Source: an uncultured bacterium (lineage in GTDB: Bacteria > Bacillota > Clostridia > Lachnospirales > Lachnospiraceae). Taken from it: a stretch of 5,293 nucleotides of DNA. The notes beneath the pieces are model-generated. The model ran no database searches. It was not told the origin of the DNA and worked only from the letters and a program-made list of their open reading frames with translations. How positions within the stretch are numbered: the stretch's first letter is position 1; each line of letters begins with the position of its first letter. Shown here in pieces: positions 1 through 5,293 of the stretch. A program made the translations under genes and the position numbers. The stretch is taken from contig CAJMMH010000204.1 in the NCBI GenBank assembly GCA_905214365.1, positions 1 to 5,293 on the forward strand. Reading direction: 5' to 3'.

Positions 1-2
1 GC

Positions 3-1610
3 GGCTGTATTCTTAATGTTTATGATGCGCTGTATAAGCACAGCAATGAAATTACTCATATTTTAACGTCTCATGAGCAGGGCGCGTCCCATGCGGCAGA
101 TGGCTATGCGAGAGCAACCGGAAAAGTCGGTGTCTGCATGGCAACCTCCGGACCGGGAGCAACAAATCTGGTAACCGGAATCGCGACTGCGTACATGGAT
201 TCCATTCCGATCGTTGCGATTACCTGCAATGTTGCGGTATCTCTGCTTGGAAGAGATTCCTTCCAGGAGGTCGATATTGCCGGAATTACGATGCCGATTA
301 CCAAGCACAACTTTATCGTAAAGGATGTCACGAAGCTGGCAGATGTTATCCGCCGTGCGTTTAAAATCGCAAAGGAAGGACGTCCGGGTCCGGTTCTGAT
401 TGATATTACCAAGGATGTGACGGCAGCCTCCTGCGAGTATGAGTACAAGGCTCCGGCTCCGATTACCCGCGTTACGTCTACAATCCGCGAAGAGGATGTG
501 GCAAAAGCGCTTGATATGCTGCGCGAGGCAAAGCAGCCGTATGTTTTTGTTGGCGGCGGCGCGGTTGCGTCCGGTGCGTCTGCAGAACTCAATGAGTTTG
601 TTCACCGCCTTGACGCTCCGGTTGCTGATACCCTGATGGGCAAAGGTGCGTTCGATGGAACTGATCCGCTGTACACCGGTATGCTTGGTATGCATGGAAC
701 CAAGGCTTCCAACTTCGGCGTAAGCCGCTGCGATCTGTTAGTAACCGTCGGAGCACGTTTCAGCGACCGCGTTTATGGAAACGCAAAGAAGTTTGCTCCG
801 AACGCAAAGATCCTTCAGTTTGATGTTGACCCGGCAGAAATCAATAAGAACATCCGAACCGATGCAAGTATAATCGGCGATGTCCGCTCCATTCTGGAAA
901 TTTTAAACGGAAGACTTCCGCAGCAGAAGCATACCGAATGGATCCGGGAAATCGAGGACTACAAGGAAAAGTATCCGCTGACCTATCACAAGGGCGAGCT
1001 GACCGGTCCGTATATCATTGAGTCTCTGTATCAGCAGACACATGGCGACGCAATTGTTGCAACGGATGTCGGACAGCATCAGATGTGGACAGCACAGTAT
1101 TACCGCTTCAAGAGTCCCCGTACCCTGCTGACCTCCGGCGGTCTTGGAACTATGGGCTACGGTCTCGGCGCGGCAATCGGAGCGAAGATGGGATGCAGGG
1201 ATAAGATTGTTGTCAATATTGCCGGAGACGGCTGTTTCCGTATGAACATGAACGAAGTAGCGACCGCAACCAGATACAACATTCCGGTCATAGAGATTGT
1301 CATCAACAATCATGTGCTCGGTATGGTTCGTCAGTGGCAGAATCTGTTCTATGGCCAGCGCTATTCTCAGACTGTGCTTGAGGATTCTGTGGACTTTGCG
1401 AAGGTTGCGGAGGCGATGGGGGCAAAGGCATACACCGTACGTACCTGCGAGGAATTTGACGCGGCTCTCAAGGAAGCGATTAGTCTCAACATTCCGGTTG
1501 TAATTGATGCGCAGATTGGAAAGGACGATAAGGTATTTCCGATGGTAGCGCCAGGAGCGCCGATCAGCGACTGCTTTGCGGAAGAAGATCTGGCAGACCG
1601 TTTCGGCTGA
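3..1610 (+). CDS. ilvB: Acetolactate synthase large subunit (5'-partial)
   Basis: This enzyme uses thiamine diphosphate to condense two pyruvates to 2-acetolactate, or pyruvate with 2-oxobutyrate, the first common step of valine, leucine and isoleucine synthesis in the cytoplasm. The frame is open from nt 3, so the gene starts outside the window; 535 codons are present and about 20 N-terminal residues are probably missing. Numbering visible residues from nt 3, the PYR domain holds the catalytic Glu25 in HEQGA and a SGPGATNLV segment. A central domain (about 160-305) includes GARFSDRV. The PP domain carries the GDG (408-410)...NN (435-436) cofactor and Mg motif and GMVRQW with Trp445. The C-terminus (VFPMVAPGAPI...) is typical, so the 3' end is intact. 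Residues around the substrate channel differ from common forms: Cys2, and CNVA (75-78) where GQVP is usual. No ilvN follows. Other ThDP enzymes (oxalyl-CoA decarboxylase, glyoxylate carboligase) fit less well. Confidence in the family is very high. Confidence 0.97.
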   Translation, partial: GCILNVYDALYKHSNEITHILTSHEQGASHAADGYARATGKVGVCMATSGPGATNLVTGIATAYMDSIPIVAITCNVAVSLLGRDSFQEVDIAGITMPITKHNFIVKDVTKLADVIRRAFKIAKEGRPGPVLIDITKDVTAASCEYEYKAPAPITRVTSTIREEDVAKALDMLREAKQPYVFVGGGAVASGASAELNEFVHRLDAPVADTLMGKGAFDGTDPLYTGMLGMHGTKASNFGVSRCDLLVTVGARFSDRVYGNAKKFAPNAKILQFDVDPAEINKNIRTDASIIGDVRSILEILNGRLPQQKHTEWIREIEDYKEKYPLTYHKGELTGPYIIESLYQQTHGDAIVATDVGQHQMWTAQYYRFKSPRTLLTSGGLGTMGYGLGAAIGAKMGCRDKIVVNIAGDGCFRMNMNEVATATRYNIPVIEIVINNHVLGMVRQWQNLFYGQRYSQTVLEDSVDFAKVAEAMGAKAYTVRTCEEFDAALKEAISLNIPVVIDAQIGKDDKVFPMVAPGAPISDCFAEEDLADRFG

Positions 1611-1634
1611 AGAAAAATAAAATAACATACACAG

Positions 1635-1668
1635 CAGACAGGGAGCAGCTTTGGCTGTTCTCTGTCTG
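1635..1668 (+). terminator. Hairpin after ilvB, weak terminator candidate
   Basis: The arms at 1635-1649 and 1654-1668 can pair over 15 bp, including two G-U pairs, with a 4-nt loop (TTTG). It begins 24 nt after the ilvB stop. Only TTT follows the stem before GCTG, so the U-tract is poor and termination on the + strand would be leaky at best. Read on the - strand, the hairpin is followed a few bases later by a T-rich run (complement of 1611-1623), but no - strand gene is seen that would use it. A second hairpin at 1658-1683 competes for the same bases. The structure was found by eye; no folding energy was computed. Confidence 0.45.
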
Positions 1669-1683
1669 TTTGCTGTCAGAGAA
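1658..1683 (+). other. Competing hairpin overlapping the ilvB 3' hairpin
   Basis: TTCTCTG (1658-1664) is perfectly complementary to CAGAGAA (1677-1683), with a 12-nt loop. Its 5' arm lies inside the 3' arm of the 1635-1668 hairpin, so the two structures cannot form together. The long loop makes it weaker than the first hairpin. It may be a chance by-product of the CTGT/CAGA-rich sequence here, or part of a processing or attenuation structure between ilvB and recJ. Confidence 0.3.
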
Positions 1684-1714
1684 AACCGGAAGCAAAGCAG
1701 CAGGGACGACAGGA

Positions 1715-1720
1715 AGGAGA
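1715..1720 (+). promoter_or_regulatory. Ribosome binding site of recJ
   Basis: AGGAGA, within the purine-rich stretch AGGAAGGAGA (1711-1720), lies 7 nt before the ATG at 1728. A nearer ATG at 1723 is followed one codon later by TGA (ATG ACA TGA), so it cannot start a protein. The spacing to 1728 is right, which fixes the start of the recJ reading frame. Confidence 0.8.
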
Positions 1721-1727
1721 ACATGAC

Positions 1728-3518
1728 ATGAGAGAACGGTGGATACTGCAGGCAAAAAAAGCGGATTTTGTCGGAATCGGAAAGCGGCTAGGCATTGATC
1801 CGGTGGCAGTAAGAGTGATGAGAAACCGGGGAATTACGCAGGAGGAAGAAGCGGACGACTATCTGAACGGCGGGCTGGACCGGATTCATTCGCCGCACCG
1901 GATGAAGGATGCCGACCTTGCGGCGGGCCTGTTGGAAGCGGCAATCCGCAGGGGCGAGCTGATCGGCATAGCCAGCGATTTCGATAACGACGGTATCTTT
2001 TCCGGCATGCTGCTGTGGGAAGGAATCCGGGATCTTGGAGGAAAGGCGGAAATTTATACCCCGCACCGGATCATGGAAGGCTATGGTCTGAACGAGCGGA
2101 TTGTGCGGCAGGCAAAGGAAGAGGGCTGCCGGGTGCTTCTTACCTGCGACAATGGAATTGCGGCCTTTGAAGCGGCGGCGCTGGCAAAGGAGCTTGGTCT
2201 TACTGTCATAATCACCGATCATCATGAGGTCCCGTATGAGGACACGCCGTCAGGAAGGCAGTTCCGGCTGCCGCAGGCGGATGCGGTTGTCAATCCAAAG
2301 CAGGCAGACTGTCCTTATCCGTATAAAAATCTCTGCGGAACCGGAGTTGCCTATCAGCTGATGGCGATTCTTTATGAGCGGTTTGGACGCGGAAAAGAAG
2401 AGATGTACCGCTATCTGGATTATACGGCGATTGCAACCGTTGCGGACGTCATGGAACTTAATGGCGAAAACCGGATTCTGGTTAAGGAAGGGCTTAATCG
2501 CCTGCATCATACGAAACGGCCTGGGCTGCTTGCGCTGATGGAAGTCACCGGGATCGAGCCGGAGAGTGTAACGTCTTATCACATCGGGTTTATCATCGGC
2601 CCATGCTTCAATGCGGCAGGGCGTCTGGATACGGTAAAGACCGCGATTTTGCTTCTGCGCGCGCAGGACCGGGAAACAGCAATGAAGTATGCCGCCGCGC
2701 TGCGGGAGATGAATGAGGAGCGGAAGAACCTAACGCTGGAGGGCGCGGAGCAGGCACAGGCAATGATCGACCAGGCACAGTGGAAGGACGACCGCGTGTA
2801 TCTGGTGTATCTTCCGAACTGCCATGAAAGCGTGGCGGGGATTATCGCCGGAAGAATCCGGGAAAAATATAACCGTCCGGTGCTGGTATTTGCCGATGCG
2901 CTGGAAAAAGGACTGATCAAAGCGTCCGGACGTTCCATCGAGGCGTACAACATGTTTGAAGAGCTCAACCGCTGCAGGGATCTGTTTCTGCGGTTTGGCG
3001 GTCACAAAATGGCAGCCGGTCTGACGATGAAAAAGGAGGATCTTCCAGTTCTCAGGGACAGGCTCCGGGCGCAGTGTATGCTGACAGACGAAGATTTAAG
3101 ACCGGTTGTTCTGATCGATTCCCCGCTGCCGCTCGGTTACATTTCCGAAGAATTGATTTCGGATCTGGAGCGGCTTGAACCGTTTGGCCGGGGCAATGAA
3201 AAGCCGCTGTTTGCGTGGCAGCATGTGACCATTCTGCGGATTACGCGGATTGGAAAAAACAAAAATATGCTGAAGCTTCAGGTGAGTACAGAAAACAAAA
3301 CGGCAATGGACGCTCTGTATTTCGGTGACGCGGACGAGTTCCTTGCATTTCTGACCGGCGAATATGGGGAACGGGCAGTTGCGCAGGCGATGAGGGGCAT
3401 GGGAGGAGAAATTGACGCTGCATTTACCTATTATCCGCAGGTCAATGAGTTCCGGAATCAAAGAAGTTTGCAGATCGTGATTCAGAACTATTGCAGAATT
3501 CCGAAAAAAAAGGTATAA
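1728..3518 (+). CDS. recJ: Single-stranded-DNA-specific exonuclease RecJ, short clostridial type
   Basis: RecJ degrades single-stranded DNA 5' to 3' in recombination and base-excision or mismatch repair. The 596-residue protein has the DHH phosphoesterase core: motif I SDFDNDG (Asp84, Asp86), CDNG (Asp141), the signature DHH (164-166), and ATVADVMEL with Asp240, together the expected metal ligands. The IGPCFNAAGRLDT segment (289-302) links to a DHHA1 domain with CHESVAGIIAGR (365-376) and the nucleic-acid-binding GGHKMAAG (424-431). An OB-like part with LEPFGRGN (483-490) follows. Motif I usually reads GDYD-x-DG and the middle segment GPRINAAGR, so this is a divergent branch. I recognise the pattern as that of short clostridial RecJ proteins, and the genome may hold a second, longer RecJ. 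The long C-terminal extension of Bacillus-type RecJ is absent. The start is set by the RBS at 1715-1720. The gene sits 117 nt after ilvB and ends inside a promoter-like element. Nanc/Orn-type DHH nucleases are smaller, so RecJ is the best call. Confidence 0.93.
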   Translation: MRERWILQAKKADFVGIGKRLGIDPVAVRVMRNRGITQEEEADDYLNGGLDRIHSPHRMKDADLAAGLLEAAIRRGELIGIASDFDNDGIFSGMLLWEGIRDLGGKAEIYTPHRIMEGYGLNERIVRQAKEEGCRVLLTCDNGIAAFEAAALAKELGLTVIITDHHEVPYEDTPSGRQFRLPQADAVVNPKQADCPYPYKNLCGTGVAYQLMAILYERFGRGKEEMYRYLDYTAIATVADVMELNGENRILVKEGLNRLHHTKRPGLLALMEVTGIEPESVTSYHIGFIIGPCFNAAGRLDTVKTAILLLRAQDRETAMKYAAALREMNEERKNLTLEGAEQAQAMIDQAQWKDDRVYLVYLPNCHESVAGIIAGRIREKYNRPVLVFADALEKGLIKASGRSIEAYNMFEELNRCRDLFLRFGGHKMAAGLTMKKEDLPVLRDRLRAQCMLTDEDLRPVVLIDSPLPLGYISEELISDLERLEPFGRGNEKPLFAWQHVTILRITRIGKNKNMLKLQVSTENKTAMDALYFGDADEFLAFLTGEYGERAVAQAMRGMGGEIDAAFTYYPQVNEFRNQRSLQIVIQNYCRIPKKKV

Positions 3519-3519
3519 T
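3491..3519 (+). promoter_or_regulatory. Sigma-A-like promoter at the recJ 3' end
   Basis: TTGCAG at 3491-3496 is followed after 17 nt by TATAAT at 3514-3519. The -10 box is a perfect consensus match. The -35 box matches only its TTG half (3 of 6 positions of TTGACA). The spacer is the optimal length and contains an A-tract (3503-3511). The -10 box overlaps the recJ stop codon (3516-3518), and transcription would begin near 3526. This places about 100 nt of leader ahead of the isomerase gene and would let the isomerase and rel be transcribed independently of recJ. The call rests on sequence match alone. Confidence 0.6.
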
Positions 3520-3611
3520 AACAGTTATCGTTTGAGACAGTCCGGTGTGCGCGGCAAAAGAACAGGAAAAATGTCCGGCAGGCGCGTCAGTTCCGGATTG
3601 GAATGAGACAC

Positions 3612-3620
3612 GAGAGGGGA
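3612..3620 (+). promoter_or_regulatory. Ribosome binding site of the isomerase-like gene
   Basis: GAGAGGGGA lies 6 nt before the ATG at 3627. An in-frame ATG at 3603 would put this site inside the coding region and would add the residues MRHERGLN, which do not look like part of a TIM barrel. The protein from 3627 begins MRIGIRAHDV, a natural first beta strand. The start at 3627 is therefore preferred. Confidence 0.75.
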
Positions 3621-3626
3621 TTAAAC

Positions 3627-4463
3627 ATGAGAATCGGAATCAGAGCACATGATGTAAAGGCAGATACGTTTGAAGAGCTGGTCAGATCCATCCATGAGCA
3701 GGGAATGCACTGCTGCCAGCTGGCAGTGGCCAAGGCAGTGAAGGAGTTTCCAACGCAGAAGGAGGTACTGACTCCGGGACTTGCGCAGTACATGAAAGAG
3801 GTTTTCACAGAAAATAAGGTTGACGTTGCGGTGCTTGGCTGCTATCTGAACCTGGCAAATCCGGATGAGGAAGAGCTGAAGGATATCATTGATACCTATA
3901 AGCGCCATGTTCTGTTTGCCAGCCAGATCGGAGCCGGCATGGTCGGAACGGAAACCGGAAACTGCAACCGCGAATACCGCTTTGAGCCGTACAGCCATAC
4001 CGAAGAGGCGCTGCAGATCTTTATTGAGAACCTGCGCCAGGTTGTTTCCTATGCGGAAAAGCTTGGTGTGATTGTTGCAATCGAGCCGGTATATACCCAT
4101 ATTGTATGCAATGCAAAGCGCGCAAGAAAAGTACTTGATACGATCCAGTCACCGAATCTGCAGATCATTTTCGATCCGGTTAATCTGCTGACAATTGATA
4201 ATTACCAGAGTTATGAGGACATGGTAAGTGAGTTTACTGAGCTTCTCGGACCGGATATCGCGGCGATCCATGCCAAGGATTTCCGCATTGAGGATGGAAA
4301 GATGTACACCTGTCCGTGCGGCATGGGACAGATGGATTATACGTCTCTGATGACTTACATTAAGAAGCACAAGCCATATATCCACGTGCTTCTGGAGAAT
4401 ACAGCGCCTGAAAATGCAGTTCAGGCAAGAAAGTACTTGGAAGAAGTGTACAGCAGAGTCTGA
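3627..4463 (+). CDS. Sugar phosphate isomerase/epimerase-like TIM-barrel protein
   Basis: This 278-residue cytoplasmic protein belongs by pattern to the xylose-isomerase-like TIM-barrel family (AP endonuclease 2 superfamily, PF01261). Its members isomerise or epimerise sugars, inositols or hydroxypyruvate at a divalent metal. Barrel-type segments run from MRIGIRAHDV to the end. The four probable metal ligands are Glu153 (AIEPVYTH), Asp183 (IFDPVNLL), His215 (AIHAKDF) and Glu257 (LLENTA), spaced as in tagatose/psicose 3-epimerases. Asn186 stands three residues after Asp183, where those epimerases usually have His. A Cys-containing loop, CPCGMGQMDY (229-238), lies near where these enzymes contact substrate. 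No signal peptide or membrane segment is seen. The extra metal ligands of endonuclease IV are not apparent, so a DNA-repair role is unlikely despite recJ upstream. It lies between recJ and rel, 71 nt before rel with no strong terminator between. The substrate cannot be read from the sequence. Confidence 0.85.
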   Translation: MRIGIRAHDVKADTFEELVRSIHEQGMHCCQLAVAKAVKEFPTQKEVLTPGLAQYMKEVFTENKVDVAVLGCYLNLANPDEEELKDIIDTYKRHVLFASQIGAGMVGTETGNCNREYRFEPYSHTEEALQIFIENLRQVVSYAEKLGVIVAIEPVYTHIVCNAKRARKVLDTIQSPNLQIIFDPVNLLTIDNYQSYEDMVSEFTELLGPDIAAIHAKDFRIEDGKMYTCPCGMGQMDYTSLMTYIKKHKPYIHVLLENTAPENAVQARKYLEEVYSRV

Positions 4464-4520
4464 GAGTCCGGGCAGTTTTCCCTGCTTTTGCGGCAGGCAG
4501 ATGCCATAGATACCACAAGA

Positions 4521-4529
4521 AAGAGGTGA
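4521..4529 (+). promoter_or_regulatory. Ribosome binding site of rel
   Basis: AAGAGGTGA matches most of the anti-Shine-Dalgarno complement AAAGGAGGTGA and ends 5 nt before the ATG at 4535. An in-frame GTG at 4526 lies inside this site and is therefore an unlikely start. Confidence 0.75.
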
Positions 4530-4534
4530 GCCAG

Positions 4535-5293
4535 ATGTCACAGTCAGCAGAAGAGCCATTAATTCCGCCGAAACCGTCTGTAAAGGCGCCGGCCAATTTC
4601 ACACCGCCCGATGAGCTGTACCGAGAGCTGGTGGAGAGTGTAAAAAAGTATCATCCGTCCGACGATCTGAGCCTGATTGAGAAGGCGTACCATGTGGCGA
4701 GCAAAGCGCATGGTTCCCAGATGCGCAAGTCGGGAGAGCCGTATATCATTCATCCGCTCTGCGTTGCGATTATTCTGGCTGAGCTTGAACTGGATAAGGA
4801 GAGCATTGCGGCAGGTCTTCTGCACGATGTCATCGAAGATACGGATATGACGCTTGAGGATCTGGTTTCCCTGTTCGGAGAAGAGGTCGCGTTTCTTGTC
4901 AACGGCGTTACCAAGCTGACGCAGATCAGCTGGGATATGGACAAGATTGAGATCCAGGCAGAGAATCTGCGAAAGATGTTCCTTGCGATGGCAAAGGATA
5001 TCCGTGTGATTTTGGTTAAACTGGCGGACCGGCTGCACAACATGCGGACCAGTCAGTTCTGGAAGCCGGAGACTCAGAAGCAGAAGGCGCGCGAGACTCT
5101 GGAGATTTATTCTCCGCTTGCTTCCCGTCTTGGTATTTCCAAGATTAAAACAGAACTGGATGATTTGTCGCTGATGCTGCTTCATCCGGATGTTTACCGG
5201 GAACTGACTGATAAGCTGTATTCTACGCAGGACGCAAGAGAAAAGTTTATTGGTGAGATTATTTCCGAGGTTGGGGAAAGACTAAAGGAGTCC
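4535..5293 (+). CDS. rel: Bifunctional (p)ppGpp synthetase/hydrolase Rel, 3'-partial
   Basis: Long RelA/SpoT homologues make and break (p)ppGpp, the stringent-response alarmone, and bind the ribosome to sense amino-acid starvation. The 253 residues in the window cover the N-terminal HD hydrolase domain. The Mn-binding and catalytic residues are intact: Arg64 in MRKSGEPYIIHP, His73, HD at 97-98 and ED at 101-102 in LLHDVIEDT, and Asn169 in KLADRLHNMRT. Hydrolase activity is therefore expected, unlike E. coli RelA. The frame is open to the last base; the synthetase, TGS, helical and ACT domains should lie beyond the edge, in a protein of about 730-770 residues, but none of them can be seen. The first 24 residues form a Pro-rich tail (PLIPPKPSVKAPANFTPP) ahead of the usual domain start. 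The gene lies 71 nt after the isomerase and probably shares its transcript. A small hydrolase-only protein cannot be strictly excluded, but family and length favour full Rel. Confidence 0.95.
   Translation, partial: MSQSAEEPLIPPKPSVKAPANFTPPDELYRELVESVKKYHPSDDLSLIEKAYHVASKAHGSQMRKSGEPYIIHPLCVAIILAELELDKESIAAGLLHDVIEDTDMTLEDLVSLFGEEVAFLVNGVTKLTQISWDMDKIEIQAENLRKMFLAMAKDIRVILVKLADRLHNMRTSQFWKPETQKQKARETLEIYSPLASRLGISKIKTELDDLSLMLLHPDVYRELTDKLYSTQDAREKFIGEIISEVGERLKES

Noticed and set aside
1618..1623. TAAAAT as a possible -10 box for recJ
   Set aside because: It is just an A/T-rich stretch after the ilvB stop. No acceptable -35 hexamer lies 16-18 nt upstream, and the hairpin would be in the leader.
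903..1724. Long open frame on the - strand opposite ilvB (273 codons)
   Set aside because: It lies antisense to clearly conserved ilvB codons, has no recognisable domain, and its Cys/Arg/Leu-rich composition is typical of a shadow frame.
3603..3626. Upstream ATG at 3603 as start of the isomerase-like gene
   Set aside because: The strong Shine-Dalgarno site GAGAGGGGA lies downstream of it and 6 nt before the ATG at 3627, and the extra residues do not fit the fold.
3627..4463. Endonuclease IV or other DNA-repair role for the TIM-barrel protein, suggested by recJ next door
   Set aside because: Only the four-ligand isomerase-type metal site is apparent; the extra His/Asp/Glu ligands of the trinuclear zinc site of endonuclease IV are not seen.
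4481..4497. Small hairpin CCTGC/GCAGG between the isomerase gene and rel
   Set aside because: The stem has only 5 bp and no U-tract follows, so it is not a convincing terminator; read-through into rel is more likely.
4559..5185. Open frame on the - strand opposite rel (208 codons)
   Set aside because: It overlaps the conserved Rel hydrolase motifs, has no family resemblance, and is best explained as a shadow of the + strand codon pattern.

Overview
The window reads as a piece of chromosome from an anaerobic Firmicute, most likely class Clostridia and plausibly a Lachnospiraceae-like gut bacterium. This rests on the style of the proteins (short clostridial-type RecJ, IlvB variant, Rel), strong purine-rich Shine-Dalgarno sites and roughly balanced base composition. 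It is an inference from family resemblance, not from a marker gene. All four genes lie on the + strand and I see no convincing gene on the - strand. There is no sign of mobile elements, CRISPR, tRNA or rRNA.

Layout: (1) nt 3-1610 is the acetolactate synthase large subunit (ilvB), cut at its 5' end by the window edge but with nearly all of the enzyme present. (2) nt 1611-1727 is a 117-nt gap holding two overlapping, mutually exclusive hairpins, then a strong ribosome binding site. (3) nt 1728-3518 is a short RecJ-type DHH/DHHA1 single-strand exonuclease. (4) nt 3519-3626 is a leader region; a sigma-A-like promoter with a perfect TATAAT box sits across the recJ stop codon. (5) nt 3627-4463 is a TIM-barrel sugar phosphate isomerase/epimerase-like protein of unknown substrate. 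(6) nt 4535-5293 is the N-terminal part of a long bifunctional RelA/SpoT (Rel) protein, cut by the right edge after the (p)ppGpp hydrolase domain.

How the genes relate: IlvB makes acetolactate for branched-chain amino acid synthesis, and Rel senses amino-acid starvation and sets the (p)ppGpp level. RecJ works in DNA repair and recombination. In many Firmicutes recJ is followed by apt (adenine phosphoribosyltransferase) and relA. Here the position between recJ and rel is taken by the TIM-barrel gene and no apt is visible. The isomerase and rel are probably co-transcribed, perhaps from the promoter at the end of recJ. Most of the window is ordinary housekeeping sequence. The points worth a second look are the altered recJ-rel neighbourhood, the embedded promoter, unusual residues around the IlvB active-site channel, the paired hairpins after ilvB, and the unassigned isomerase.
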